Assembly (NCBI RefSeq): GCF_004368405.1 | Contig: NZ_SBJH01000122.1 | Coordinates: 1 to 37,812 of the forward strand | Reading direction: 5' to 3' | DNA length: 37,812 bases | Origin: Olivibacter sp. XZL3 | GTDB taxonomy: Bacteria; Bacteroidota; Bacteroidia; Sphingobacteriales; Sphingobacteriaceae | Shown: positions 25,592 through 34,678 of the stretch, piece after piece | Layout: every line of letters begins with the position of its first letter | Position numbering within the stretch: position 1 is the first letter of the stretch | Notes under the pieces: model-generated | Databases searched by the model: none | Seen by the model: the letters and a program-made list of their open reading frames with translations, nothing else | What the model was told of the DNA's origin: nothing | Position numbers and translations under genes: made by a program

Positions 25592-25892
25592 TCGCTATTT
25601 TCATGCGATGCACGATTGCTGTGTTAATCCGTGTGATTTTGTGTAACAATCAACATTATTTCGTTTATATGCGCTATTTATTATCATAATGCCCCAAGAG
25701 CGCATTTTTTATTGACGATTTGACAATCTTTGCAGTGCAAGAAGACGGTAAAGTTATACCGAAAATCGACTTGTCGGAAGGTAACCACTGTAAGTGGAAT
25801 GGCGAAGCTTTGTGATGATTGGTTTTTTGTTAAGCACCGCCGTGTTAATATTAATGTTAGATTTTTTAATATAAAATTTAAAATTATTCTCG
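25592..25892. other. Intergenic region with a possible tiny ORF
   Basis: No annotated-size gene is present. It holds a protein-like 31-codon frame (25720-25815) described separately, and an AT-rich stretch from about 25845 to 25892 just before the GT2 start. No terminator hairpin or convincing promoter pair was seen. Confidence 0.4.
25720..25815 (+). CDS. Possible 31-residue ORF with TTG start
   Basis: The frame reads (L/M)TIFAVQEDGKVIPKIDL, then SEGNHCKWNGEAL and a stop. Composition looks like real protein and codons resemble those of the neighbours, but there is no ATG: the frame opens after a TAA at about 25688 and the only plausible starts are TTG (25720) or GTG (25735). It may be a small protein, a leader peptide, or the relic of a longer gene. 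I do not recognise it. Confidence 0.3.
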   Translation: MTIFAVQEDGKVIPKIDLSEGNHCKWNGEAL

Positions 25893-26786
25893 ATGATTAG
25901 TGTAATAATACCTTGTTATAATTGTGAACGTTTTCTCGCACGGGCAGTTGAGAGCGTAGTAAAACAGGGGCATGCCGATTGGGAGATGATTTTAGTTAAT
26001 AATAACTCGGCAGACGGGACGCAGCGACTTATTGACCAATATGTGATGCAGTATCCTACTAAGGTTTCCGCACTGTCTGAAGGGAAAAAGGGCGCATGTC
26101 ACGCTAGAAATGCCGGGCTAAAAATAGCCCGAGGCGAATGGATTCAATTCTTGGATGCAGATGATGAGTTACTTCCCAAGAAGTGGGAGCGCCAACTACA
26201 GTTGGCAGGAGCAGATATAGATGTGGTCATCGGCGCTTTTACTAGGGTATATGTGGAGTTGAACAAGGAGGAAAACTTTTTTACGCCATACGGAACAAAT
26301 ATTTGGCAAGCTATCCTTCGTTCCAACGCCGGTATCACCAGTGCTAATTTATACCGGAGAGATGCCTTGACGGCCGTGAATGGTTGGGATGTGAACCTGA
26401 GCTCTTCCCAAGAGTATGACCTCCTGTTTCGTATACTTAAATCGGGCGCCAGCGTCATTTATGACACAGCGCTTGGTGCTCGCATTTATGAAGAGTCCGG
26501 TTCTGTTTCGAGGCCTCGTAGCAAAGAAGGCATGGAGCGCATTGTTAACAATTATGTGGATTTACGGATTCGAATCGCGTCTTACCTTAAACAAGAAAAT
26601 ATATGGAATAGCGAGCTCAAGGATCGATATGCCGTGAGCTTATACGAGATGATGCTTAACCGTAAGGGAGCTTCCATCGACAATGTACATGCTGTTATGC
26701 GTCAATTAGGATTGAAAACCTCGGGCGCTCCACAGTTATTTCAACGCTCAAAATTTTATATAAAAAAGTTTATTCTTAGGCGGTGA
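25893..26786 (+). CDS. GT2 family glycosyltransferase
   Basis: A 297-residue GT-A glycosyltransferase. It starts with MISVIIPCYNCERFLARAVE, the classic GT2 opening, and has NNNSADGTQ at about residue 36 and the metal-binding FLDADDELL (Asp-Ala-Asp-Asp, about residue 86). A central SSSQEYDLLFRIL (about residue 170) marks the acceptor-side acidic pocket. Donor and acceptor are unknown. It probably transfers one residue of the repeat unit. The aminotransferase gene starts 50 bases later and is likely co-transcribed. Confidence 0.92.
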   Translation: MISVIIPCYNCERFLARAVESVVKQGHADWEMILVNNNSADGTQRLIDQYVMQYPTKVSALSEGKKGACHARNAGLKIARGEWIQFLDADDELLPKKWERQLQLAGADIDVVIGAFTRVYVELNKEENFFTPYGTNIWQAILRSNAGITSANLYRRDALTAVNGWDVNLSSSQEYDLLFRILKSGASVIYDTALGARIYEESGSVSRPRSKEGMERIVNNYVDLRIRIASYLKQENIWNSELKDRYAVSLYEMMLNRKGASIDNVHAVMRQLGLKTSGAPQLFQRSKFYIKKFILRR

Positions 26787-26835
26787 TCGCTGTCATACTC
26801 GATCAATAGGATATTTCATTTGAAATTCAATATTT

Positions 26836-27915
26836 ATGATTCAAGTTACCAAACCTTTCTTGCCACCAGTTGAAGAGTATCTCGCCTATGTCAGAGACAT
26901 ATGGGACAGGCAGTGGCTTACAAACAATGGCCCTTTAGTTAACCATTTAGAGTTAAGGCTGAAGGAACATCTGGATGTGAAGCATATGATATTTGTCAAC
27001 AACGGTACCATAGCCTTGCAGATTGCGATTAGAGCATTAGGTCTTACAGGTGAGGTAATCACAACTCCATTTTCATTTGTAGCCACCACGAGTGCGCTCG
27101 TTTGGCAAGGCTGTAAGCCGGTCTTTGTGGATATCGACCCAGAAACATTCAATATAGATCCGACTAAGATTGAGGCGGCTATCACCGATAAAACCACGGG
27201 CATTCTTGCGACCCACGTCTATGGTAACCCCTGTGCGATCGATCAGATACAAGCGATTGCCGATAAACACCAGCTGAAAGTGATCTATGATGCCGCACAC
27301 TGTTTTGGTACCCTGTATAAGGGGCAATCGGTGTTTAATTACGGGGACATCAGCACCTTAAGCTTACATGCAACAAAAACTTTTCACACCATTGAAGGAG
27401 GCGCCATTTTTGCCTCTTCTGCCGAGCTCTTAAAAAAGATCGCTTATATGCGGAATTTTGGTTTCAGCAACGTAGATCAGATCAGCGAGGTAGGAATTAA
27501 TGGCAAGAATTCAGAGTTCCATGCGGCTATGGGATTGGCGAATTTTCCTTATATAGATTCCCTCACACAATACCGAAAAGATCTATATAGCTATTACGAT
27601 GAACGGCTGTCCACTTTAGAAGTGCAAAGGCTTAAAATCAACCCGAAAGGTGTTTTCAATTACGCCTATTATCCAGTTGTGTTTGCAAGCGAAGAAAGGT
27701 TGTTAAAGAGTATTGACGAGCTTAACAACAATCGGATTTATCCACGCAGATATTTTTATCCATCATTAGATACGCTCAATTATGTAGATGCATCATCATG
27801 TCCCATTGCGAGAGACATGGCAGCGCGGGTATTATGCTTGCCGCTTTATAACAGTTTATCATTCGAAGAAGTAGATTTCGTTTGTCGGATACTTCTCCGC
27901 GTGCAGAATAATTAA
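26836..27915 (+). CDS. DegT/DnrJ/EryC1/StrS-family sugar aminotransferase
   Basis: A PLP enzyme of 359 residues that transaminates keto-deoxysugar nucleotides. The cofactor lysine is Lys181 in LHATKTFHTIEGG, with Asp152 of YDAAHCFG expected to contact the pyridine ring, and TTPFSFVATTSALVWQG (about 76-92) near the substrate. Members such as WecE, FdtB and VioA make 4- or 3-amino-4,6-dideoxyhexoses; Porphyromonas PorR is in the same superfamily. With the neighbouring WecF-like transferase, a TDP-4-keto-6-deoxyglucose substrate (WecE-like) is reasonable but inferred. No RmlA/RmlB homologue is encoded in the window, so precursor supply must come from elsewhere. Confidence 0.92.
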   Translation: MIQVTKPFLPPVEEYLAYVRDIWDRQWLTNNGPLVNHLELRLKEHLDVKHMIFVNNGTIALQIAIRALGLTGEVITTPFSFVATTSALVWQGCKPVFVDIDPETFNIDPTKIEAAITDKTTGILATHVYGNPCAIDQIQAIADKHQLKVIYDAAHCFGTLYKGQSVFNYGDISTLSLHATKTFHTIEGGAIFASSAELLKKIAYMRNFGFSNVDQISEVGINGKNSEFHAAMGLANFPYIDSLTQYRKDLYSYYDERLSTLEVQRLKINPKGVFNYAYYPVVFASEERLLKSIDELNNNRIYPRRYFYPSLDTLNYVDASSCPIARDMAARVLCLPLYNSLSFEEVDFVCRILLRVQNN

Positions 27916-28009
27916 AGAAGACAGCTTTTAGGCTTGTGGTTAATACTAAAACAAAATTAAGGTAACTACAGAAAGTAGTACCTCAGTCAACTTCACTTTT
28001 ACAGTTGTT

Positions 28010-29146
28010 ATGAATTTACATTTAATAGACGATGAAAAATTTTTCGACCCTTTTGTAGAGAAGCTCGAATCTCTCAATTTGCTTGAAAATAACATCTTCA
28101 TAGTTAAGGAATGTGGCCCCCTTAAATTCATCAAACGTAGCGACTTAGTACACGGTAGGATGTGCGAAAAGGACCTGATAGGAGATACCCGGCAATACAA
28201 AAAGGTGTTTATTCACTGTTTCACGCCAGACATGTATGATTGGGTGCTTGAACATTCTTTTAAAGAGCTTAATTGGATGATCTGGGGAAAAGAACTCTAT
28301 AGCTCTGACCTGGTGAACTATCCACTTTACGAGCTCCTTACAAAGGAAATAGTAAAGAAAGTAAGCACTCAGCGGTTCTCCTTCAATTTGGGTTATTGGC
28401 GTCCAAAAAATGTAATAAGGCGTGTCAACTTACCGAGAATCTTCAGCAAATTTGATAATATACTCACCTGGATTGAGCCGGAATACGAATATGCTGTTCG
28501 TAATATCAAAGGCTTACGTGCCAAACACCAGCAGTTTGCTTATATGTTCGAGATGGATGCCAACGTATTGAGAAGACGTTTCGGCAACGCTCAATCGTCT
28601 AGAAAGCGCATAACTGAACTTCGGTGTATTCTCGGCAATTCCGGCGTTGCTTCTAATAATCACCTGGACGCCATACAAAAGACAAATAATATTCCTTTCA
28701 AAGAAATCCTCATCCCGATCAGTTATGGGAATGAGCGGTACATCGAGTTGTTAAAGGATGCCGTTCAAACGATAGGTGCCAACGGCAATATCAGCTATCT
28801 CGACAAATACGTCAGCTTTACCGACTATATAGAGGTTTTTGATCAGTACGACGTGTTTATCAGTAACTCCATACGACCTGTCGGCATGGGAAATGTGTGG
28901 ATGGCGCTATTGATGGGCAAACTCGTTTTTATGAATAGACGAAATTTAGTCTTTCCGTACTTACGGGCGATGGGAATTGAAATCTTTGATATAGGCATGA
29001 TAGAAAAAGTGGATTCAATTTTTAAGACCATCGATTTAAAGAAGAACGCAGATCTGGCTGCTGAATTTCTTTCAAACAAACGAATTAATAAGATGTACGT
29101 GCAGTTGTTCAGCAAAGAAGTAGCGATGCAACATGAAGCCGTTTAA
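28010..29146 (+). CDS. WecF-like (GT56) 4-acetamido-dideoxyhexose transferase
   Basis: A 378-residue protein resembling the TDP-N-acetylfucosamine:lipid II N-acetylfucosaminyltransferase family (GT56). Matching landmarks are WMIWGKELY (about 90-98; WHIWGADLY in the E. coli enzyme), LGNSGVASNNHLDAI (about 206-220; VGNSGDRSNEHIAAL), and ILIPISYGNERYIE (about 234-247). In enterobacteria WecF adds Fuc4NAc to a lipid-linked disaccharide on the cytoplasmic face. It stands directly after the aminotransferase (94-base gap), which supports such a sugar being transferred. Sequence similarity was judged from memory and by eye; the exact sugar is inferred. Its stop is 18 bases before the export lipoprotein gene. 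Confidence 0.72.
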   Translation: MNLHLIDDEKFFDPFVEKLESLNLLENNIFIVKECGPLKFIKRSDLVHGRMCEKDLIGDTRQYKKVFIHCFTPDMYDWVLEHSFKELNWMIWGKELYSSDLVNYPLYELLTKEIVKKVSTQRFSFNLGYWRPKNVIRRVNLPRIFSKFDNILTWIEPEYEYAVRNIKGLRAKHQQFAYMFEMDANVLRRRFGNAQSSRKRITELRCILGNSGVASNNHLDAIQKTNNIPFKEILIPISYGNERYIELLKDAVQTIGANGNISYLDKYVSFTDYIEVFDQYDVFISNSIRPVGMGNVWMALLMGKLVFMNRRNLVFPYLRAMGIEIFDIGMIEKVDSIFKTIDLKKNADLAAEFLSNKRINKMYVQLFSKEVAMQHEAV

Positions 29147-29164
29147 TATTTTCTACCTATAAAA

Positions 29165-29977
29165 ATGAAATCTTGTATGAAAACGAAAACAAATAAGTTA
29201 CAAAAGTTAAAATTATTAATCTTAGGCGCCCTGCTTCTGGCGTCATGTTCCAGCTCTAAGAAGCTTCAGTATTTTCAAGATATGCCGCAAGTCAAATCCG
29301 GCACCGAATTCAACATGACAAAATTTGAAGAAGTGAAAATTCAATCGGACGACGTGCTTAATATCCGTGTTAATACCGTGGATTTAGAAGCTTCAGAAGC
29401 TATTAATAATGGAAACAATGTTACGCCGGGAATTGCACGTAACATCAGTACGAGTGGGTATAATCAAATGATTACGGGCTACATGGTAGCCCACGACGGC
29501 ACCATTGATATACCTGTTTTAGGGAACATCAAAGTAGGCGGCTTAACCATGACCGAAGCAACGGAGAAAGTAAGGCTCCGTGCGGAAGAGTTTTTTAAAG
29601 GTGCTACCGTAAGCATGCGTTTCGCAAACTTTAGAATGTCTGTTTTGGGAGAGGTTAAAAACCCTGGAATCTTCATCATTCCGAATCAAAGAACATCCGT
29701 TTTAGATGCAGTGGCCTTTGCTGGCGATTTAACCATGTTCGCTAAGCGGAACAATGTGATGTTGATCCGCCGGGATGAGTCGGGCAAGGCCATAGCAGTC
29801 AAAATGGACTTAACGTCAAAGGACGTCTTCGAGTCGCCTTACTTTTACCTGAAACAAAACGACGTGGTTTATGTGGAACCGGCTCGATCAAAACTTTTAA
29901 ATGCGGATACGGCCTCTACCAGATACCTGAGTGTACTCATTTCTTTGATTTCACTGGGTATAGCGATTTGGCGTTAA
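29165..29977 (+). CDS. Wza-like outer-membrane polysaccharide export lipoprotein
   Basis: A 270-residue protein with a lipoprotein signal ending in lipobox LLASC (Cys28). A poly-export domain follows (DDVLNIRVNTVD at about 61-72; HDGTIDIPVLGNIKVGGLTM at about 117-136), then an SLBB-like domain (MSVLGEVKNPGIFIIP) and a C-terminal hydrophobic segment (YLSVLISLISLGIAIW). This shorter, C-terminally hydrophobic form is the usual Bacteroidota version of Wza. It forms the outer-membrane end of the export channel and is directly followed by the Wzc-like kinase gene (46-base gap). An alternative ATG lies at 29177. Confidence 0.93.
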   Translation: MKSCMKTKTNKLQKLKLLILGALLLASCSSSKKLQYFQDMPQVKSGTEFNMTKFEEVKIQSDDVLNIRVNTVDLEASEAINNGNNVTPGIARNISTSGYNQMITGYMVAHDGTIDIPVLGNIKVGGLTMTEATEKVRLRAEEFFKGATVSMRFANFRMSVLGEVKNPGIFIIPNQRTSVLDAVAFAGDLTMFAKRNNVMLIRRDESGKAIAVKMDLTSKDVFESPYFYLKQNDVVYVEPARSKLLNADTASTRYLSVLISLISLGIAIWR

Positions 29978-30023
29978 TTACCGACTTTTTAATGAAATTA
30001 TACATATTAAAACCCAAAGCGGC

Positions 30024-32351
30024 ATGGAAAAAGATAAAGGCATAAAATCGTTCATTTTGCGAACGTTAGGCTATTGGAAAGTTTTTCTTTTAAGCGTTGT
30101 TATTTTTGTAGGTCTGGCCTTCCTTTACTTAAAATATGCAACCCCTCAATATTTGGTATCGAGTGTTATCATGTTGAAGGATCAGAAAAATATGGCAGAA
30201 AGTAAGGCTATCACTACGTTCGCTAATGATAATGGACTTTCGTCGTTACTGAAACCAAGTGAGAATGTGTTAAACGAGCTTGATGTATTGAGCTCAAGAC
30301 GGCTTGCACGAGAAGTTGTTAAAGAATTGAAACTCAATATAAAGATAGGCCAGAAGAACGGGCCTAAATTTGTAGAGCTGTATGATCGCGCTCCTTTTGA
30401 CGCATCGCTTGTCAATCTAAAAACGGATTCAGTTAAAGAGCGGAATTTCGAAATAGAGTTATTGCCAAGCGGTAAAGTGAAGGTTGTAAATGAGGATGAA
30501 CAATTGAATAAGGTTGTCGGTCTAAACGAGCCTATACAAACTGCACAATACGATCTGACCTTGCAGCCGATGGTTCAAAAATTACCTGTCGGACAAAACT
30601 TTATCGTAAATGTAATATCCGAAAATGCAGCCATTAGCAGCCTGCTGTCGAGCTATACGGTTGAACTGAGCGATAAGCAAGCGACAACGGTAAATCTGCA
30701 ATTATACTATCCACATCCCAAACGTGGTGAGCAGATCCTCCAAAGTCTAATGGAGCGATATTTGGTCGACAATCGTAATGAAAAAATACGTATTGCCGAT
30801 AGTTTACTCGTCTTTATTGATGATCGTTTGGCATTAGTTGCTTCCGAATTAAACGATGTGGAGGCGCAGTTGGAGACCTTCAGAAGTAGCAATCGCATTA
30901 CTGATCTATCTGAGCAATCGAGAATATTAATTGGAAACGCCAACGAATATTACAACAGGTTAAAGGAACAAGAGGCGCAGCTAAAAGTAATGGGCGAGCT
31001 TGAAACCTATGTGAAGAATCCCCGGAACCAGCGCATACCTAGTTCTACGGTCATTCAGAACTCGTCTTTTGCTGCTTCTTTAAATCAGTATAATGCGTTA
31101 ATCCAAGACTATGAGAAGAAAAAATTGTCGTATACCGATTCCAATCCTGTATTGCAAAATCTGAAAGATCAGATAGCATCTGAGCGGAGTAATCTCCTGC
31201 AAAATATCAGCGCTTATAGGAAAGAGCTTCAGATGACAAGCTCCGAATTGGGTCGGCAGAACAGCGGGTACAATAGCCAGATCAGCAAAGTACCTGCACG
31301 CGAACGGGCATTTGTGAATTTCAGCAGGCAGCAAGAGCTAAAACAGCAATTATATGTTTATCTCTTACAGAAAAGAGAGGAAGCAACCATTGCGAAATCG
31401 TCCAATGCACAATCTGCTAAAATAGTAGATGAAGCGAAAAGTACCAATGGCCCCGTTAAGCCAGTGCCTAGCATTATCTATATCATGGCAGGCCTGTTGG
31501 GATTAATTGTGCCATTCGGATTTATCAATGGAAAAGAACTGGTCCGTACGAAATTGAATTCCGAATCGGATATCGAACGATATACAGATATTGAGATTAT
31601 CGGAAAAATTGCGCATAACGCCACGCCGCAGACATTGGCAATAGGTAAAGGAATGCCGAACACCATCTTGTCTGAAGGATTTAGAAGTTTGCGGACCAAT
31701 CTTTACTATGCACTGCAGTCGAAGGCCTCTAAAACCTTGATGGTGACGTCGAGTGTCAATGGCGAAGGAAAAACTTTTATGTCATTGAACTTAGGGAATG
31801 CACTGTCATTAACCGGGAAAAAGGTGGTCTTCGTAGAGCTTGACCTTAGAAAGCCAAAGCTGGCTCAAATGATGGGTATTAATGAAGCAACCCTCGGCTT
31901 TACCGACGTTGTACTCGGAACGCATACCTTGGATGAGGTGATTATCCCCAGCCAGCATAGCAACTGTTATTTGTTGTCGGCCGGTACACGCACTGAAAAC
32001 CCTTCTGAAATTCTCTTGGAAAGCAGCGTGACAGATATTTTCAACGAGTTGAGCAAGAAATTTGATTACGTCATTGTTGATTCGCCTCCGGTTGGCCTTG
32101 TATCAGATGCGATGATTATCCAACAATACGTGGAGATGACCGTATATGTGTGTCGGCATAACTATACCAAGAAAGAGCAGATCGAGTTTATTAACGAGTT
32201 GAAGCGAAAAAATAAACTGGGCGATATGTACTTGGTAGTGAATGATGTAGATGCGCGATTCTCGGGCTACCAGGCATACGGGTATGGCTATGGTTACGAT
32301 CACGAGGAACCGGGCAGTAAATCGATTTGGAAAAGAACGTTCGGAAAATAA
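30024..32351 (+). CDS. Wzc-like tyrosine autokinase (polysaccharide co-polymerase)
   Basis: A 775-residue inner-membrane protein controlling chain length and export. Domain order: transmembrane helix near residue 20-36 with a Wzz-like domain, a long periplasmic coiled-coil/GNVR region, a second helix near 485-505, then the cytoplasmic BY-kinase. Visible are Walker A SSVNGEGKT (about 576-584), Walker A' VVFVELDLRKPK (Glu replaces the first Asp of the usual signature), and Walker B YVIVDSPPVGL (about 682-692). A C-terminal tyrosine cluster, YQAYGYGYGYDHEE, would be the autophosphorylation tail. The cognate CpsB-type phosphatase is present only as a fragment at 4526. It lies between wza- and wzy-like genes. 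Confidence 0.94.
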   Translation: MEKDKGIKSFILRTLGYWKVFLLSVVIFVGLAFLYLKYATPQYLVSSVIMLKDQKNMAESKAITTFANDNGLSSLLKPSENVLNELDVLSSRRLAREVVKELKLNIKIGQKNGPKFVELYDRAPFDASLVNLKTDSVKERNFEIELLPSGKVKVVNEDEQLNKVVGLNEPIQTAQYDLTLQPMVQKLPVGQNFIVNVISENAAISSLLSSYTVELSDKQATTVNLQLYYPHPKRGEQILQSLMERYLVDNRNEKIRIADSLLVFIDDRLALVASELNDVEAQLETFRSSNRITDLSEQSRILIGNANEYYNRLKEQEAQLKVMGELETYVKNPRNQRIPSSTVIQNSSFAASLNQYNALIQDYEKKKLSYTDSNPVLQNLKDQIASERSNLLQNISAYRKELQMTSSELGRQNSGYNSQISKVPARERAFVNFSRQQELKQQLYVYLLQKREEATIAKSSNAQSAKIVDEAKSTNGPVKPVPSIIYIMAGLLGLIVPFGFINGKELVRTKLNSESDIERYTDIEIIGKIAHNATPQTLAIGKGMPNTILSEGFRSLRTNLYYALQSKASKTLMVTSSVNGEGKTFMSLNLGNALSLTGKKVVFVELDLRKPKLAQMMGINEATLGFTDVVLGTHTLDEVIIPSQHSNCYLLSAGTRTENPSEILLESSVTDIFNELSKKFDYVIVDSPPVGLVSDAMIIQQYVEMTVYVCRHNYTKKEQIEFINELKRKNKLGDMYLVVNDVDARFSGYQAYGYGYGYDHEEPGSKSIWKRTFGK

Positions 32352-32371
32352 AACATAAAAAAGGAAATGCT

Positions 32372-33670
32372 ATGCTTGTAGCAGATTATCAGCTGGAGAA
32401 GACATCAGACATTACGATTTTTTTTAATCGTTACGTCAATTTTATGATGCTATTTTTTCCTATCACATCGTTTTTAGTAGTGCCTTCGGTGCAAGGTACT
32501 ACCATGACGACTGTTTTGGCGGCCTTATTGATGGGATTACTGGTGATCCTTCCGGAGAATAGATATAAATATTCTTTTTTTAAGGAATTATTTGCCTTTG
32601 TGTTGGTTTTCTTGTTCTTCAGTTTGGTTTCTCAGTCCTTGAACCTGGCACTGGACCTGAAGTTAAGTGATAAACTATTACTGGTCGACAGAGGCAACTT
32701 ATTGCATACATTTTTCCGTTCTACCCACATTACGCAGGCCATGTACCTCGTCATGTCGTTTTTCATTTATCTTTTTGTAAAATATTATTCCGACAAAAAG
32801 GTAATAACATATGTGTACTATGGATTGCGGATATTATGTGCCTATGGCTTGTACGAAATTTTATACTTCCAAGTGACCGGAACGACAGGCGACTTCTTAA
32901 CCAATAGGACCTTTTCCAATGAAGAAGGGTCGGGTTCGTTGTCGCAAATGATGAATGTAGCCGGATTCCATGTGCTTCGTATGAAGAGCTTAACGGGCGA
33001 ACCGTCGATGTTTGCCTTTACAGTTTTTCCGTTTTGGGCGCTGACCCATGCACTGAAGAACAGGTTTGACAATATCCTTTTGCTTGGATGTTTATTTCTG
33101 ACCTTTTCTACCACGGCTTATGGCGCAATGATTTTATTTCAGATCGCTTGGTTTATCTACAAAAAGAAATATCAGAAGCTGTTTTATCTTTTAGGTTTTG
33201 CGCTTGTTTTCCTGTTTGCGCTTCAAATAGATCCGGTACGCGAAAAAATGGAAGGGGTTTATGAAACGGTGTTTGCCAGCAAGCTGGGTGGCAATAGCGG
33301 TTCAAAGCAAAGTAGATCGGGCTGGATTACACGTCATTATGACTATTGGGTGGATGTTGATGCTCCGCACCAATTGTTTGGAATAGGCTTCGGTTACATC
33401 CGGTCAACAGACTTTTTAACCACCTTGTTGGTGAATTGCGGACTGCTAGGCTTAATTACCTTTAGTGCCTTTTTCTTTGCAAATTTACTGAAACTCAGGA
33501 AGATTGATAGGGATATATGGATGTGTTATTGCTTCGGGCTTATCGGTCTGTTCCTCATTTTGATGCTGACCGTCCCCGAGTTTGGATATCCTTCCATGTG
33601 GATTTATTTAGCGCTTGGCCATGTGCTGGTTGATAAAAGTAATGAGAGAACTGATGAACAAACTTCTTAG
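32372..33670 (+). CDS. Wzy-like O-antigen/exopolysaccharide polymerase
   Basis: A 432-residue protein with about ten to twelve hydrophobic segments and little else conserved, as usual for Wzy polymerases and O-antigen ligases. A periplasmic loop containing GEPSMFAFTVFPF and a later HQLFGIGFGYIRS resemble the O-antigen-ligase-like fold. I use the ATG at 32372, preceded by AAGGAAA; a TTG at 32327 would overlap the kinase gene. The gene ends within the start of the hydrolase gene (about 17-base overlap). Identification rests on topology and on position between Wzc and transferases, so polymerase versus ligase remains uncertain. Confidence 0.78.
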   Translation: MLVADYQLEKTSDITIFFNRYVNFMMLFFPITSFLVVPSVQGTTMTTVLAALLMGLLVILPENRYKYSFFKELFAFVLVFLFFSLVSQSLNLALDLKLSDKLLLVDRGNLLHTFFRSTHITQAMYLVMSFFIYLFVKYYSDKKVITYVYYGLRILCAYGLYEILYFQVTGTTGDFLTNRTFSNEEGSGSLSQMMNVAGFHVLRMKSLTGEPSMFAFTVFPFWALTHALKNRFDNILLLGCLFLTFSTTAYGAMILFQIAWFIYKKKYQKLFYLLGFALVFLFALQIDPVREKMEGVYETVFASKLGGNSGSKQSRSGWITRHYDYWVDVDAPHQLFGIGFGYIRSTDFLTTLLVNCGLLGLITFSAFFFANLLKLRKIDRDIWMCYCFGLIGLFLILMLTVPEFGYPSMWIYLALGHVLVDKSNERTDEQTS

Positions 33671-34661
33671 CGTGCGCGTTTTTGTTAGCTGCTTCCTGCT
33701 AGTTTTTTCCTCGAATCTGTATGGCCAAGGGGATGATCAGCATTTTGCTTGGGGCGTAAACGGACATCCCCTTACCCAAGAGGCATATAAATATAGTACG
33801 ATGAACGAGCAGATTCGGATATTAAGGGATCTTGGCGTGAACTATTATCGAATCGACGTTCCGATAAACGGGGAAGGGAAGGCGCGGAATGCCCCGTATT
33901 TTCAAGAATTGTTGAGGCGGTTAAGGTCTGTCGGAATCAAACCGATGTTGGCCATTTTTCCGAGCGGAAGCAAAAAACCAAATCCAGATTCGGCATCCGT
34001 TTATTCGGAGTATTTCACCTTGGGACGTAAATTTATGAAGCTGTATGGAAGCGATTTAGAAGTTGTGGAAGTGGGGAACGAATGGGATTTGAAGCTGATG
34101 AAAAAGGATCCCAAGAACGACGGACGAAAAGCGTCACATTATCAAAGCGATTTAATTGCTAAACAGATGTGGCTGCTGCAGGGCATGGTTGACGGCATGA
34201 AAAAAGAGAAGCCGTCATTGAAAGTAAGTATGTCGCTCACCTGGGTTCACTGGTATTATCTGGATATCTTAAAGCAGTATAGGATAAATTACGACATTAT
34301 CGGTTATCACTGGTATTCAAACATGGGAAATATCACGAATGTGGTTGCCCCTTATGGCGATTTTTTGCCAAAGATTGCCGAGCGCTATGGTAAAGAAGTG
34401 TGGATAACCGAGTTCAATACCTACCGAGGAAACAGGCGAACCTCATTTGCCAAGCAGAATGAATATGTAGAAAGCAGTTTAGCAGACATCACCAAGCACA
34501 AAGTAATTAAGGGCTTTTTCATTTATGAGCTATTTGATCAGCCCGCTTTGAGTAGGTATCCGGACGAAATGAGTTATGGGCTGCTTTATTTAAAGGATGG
34601 TGTCTATCAAAAAAAGCCCATCTATCACACGTTTAAAGAATTCATTAATACACATAAATAG
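33654..34661 (+). CDS. Secreted clan GH-A glycoside hydrolase
   Basis: A 335-residue protein with an N-terminal signal peptide (MNKLLSVRVFVSCFLLVFSS, then NLYGQ). A (beta/alpha)8 clan GH-A pattern follows: WGVNGHP near the start, YYRIDVP, acid/base Glu143 in EVGNEWD, GYHWYSN (about 217), and nucleophile Glu253 in VWITEFN. The exact GH family is not certain (GH39- or GH5-like). In Pseudomonas, PslG, a GH39 enzyme of the psl cluster, degrades or trims the exopolysaccharide; this gene could play the same role for the product of this cluster. Candidate starts are 33642 and 33654; the latter best fits a signal peptide. It overlaps the polymerase gene end. A related C-terminal fragment occurs at 37623. 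Confidence 0.85.
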   Translation: MNKLLSVRVFVSCFLLVFSSNLYGQGDDQHFAWGVNGHPLTQEAYKYSTMNEQIRILRDLGVNYYRIDVPINGEGKARNAPYFQELLRRLRSVGIKPMLAIFPSGSKKPNPDSASVYSEYFTLGRKFMKLYGSDLEVVEVGNEWDLKLMKKDPKNDGRKASHYQSDLIAKQMWLLQGMVDGMKKEKPSLKVSMSLTWVHWYYLDILKQYRINYDIIGYHWYSNMGNITNVVAPYGDFLPKIAERYGKEVWITEFNTYRGNRRTSFAKQNEYVESSLADITKHKVIKGFFIYELFDQPALSRYPDEMSYGLLYLKDGVYQKKPIYHTFKEFINTHK

Positions 34662-34678
34662 CATTGTTACCGCCGAAT

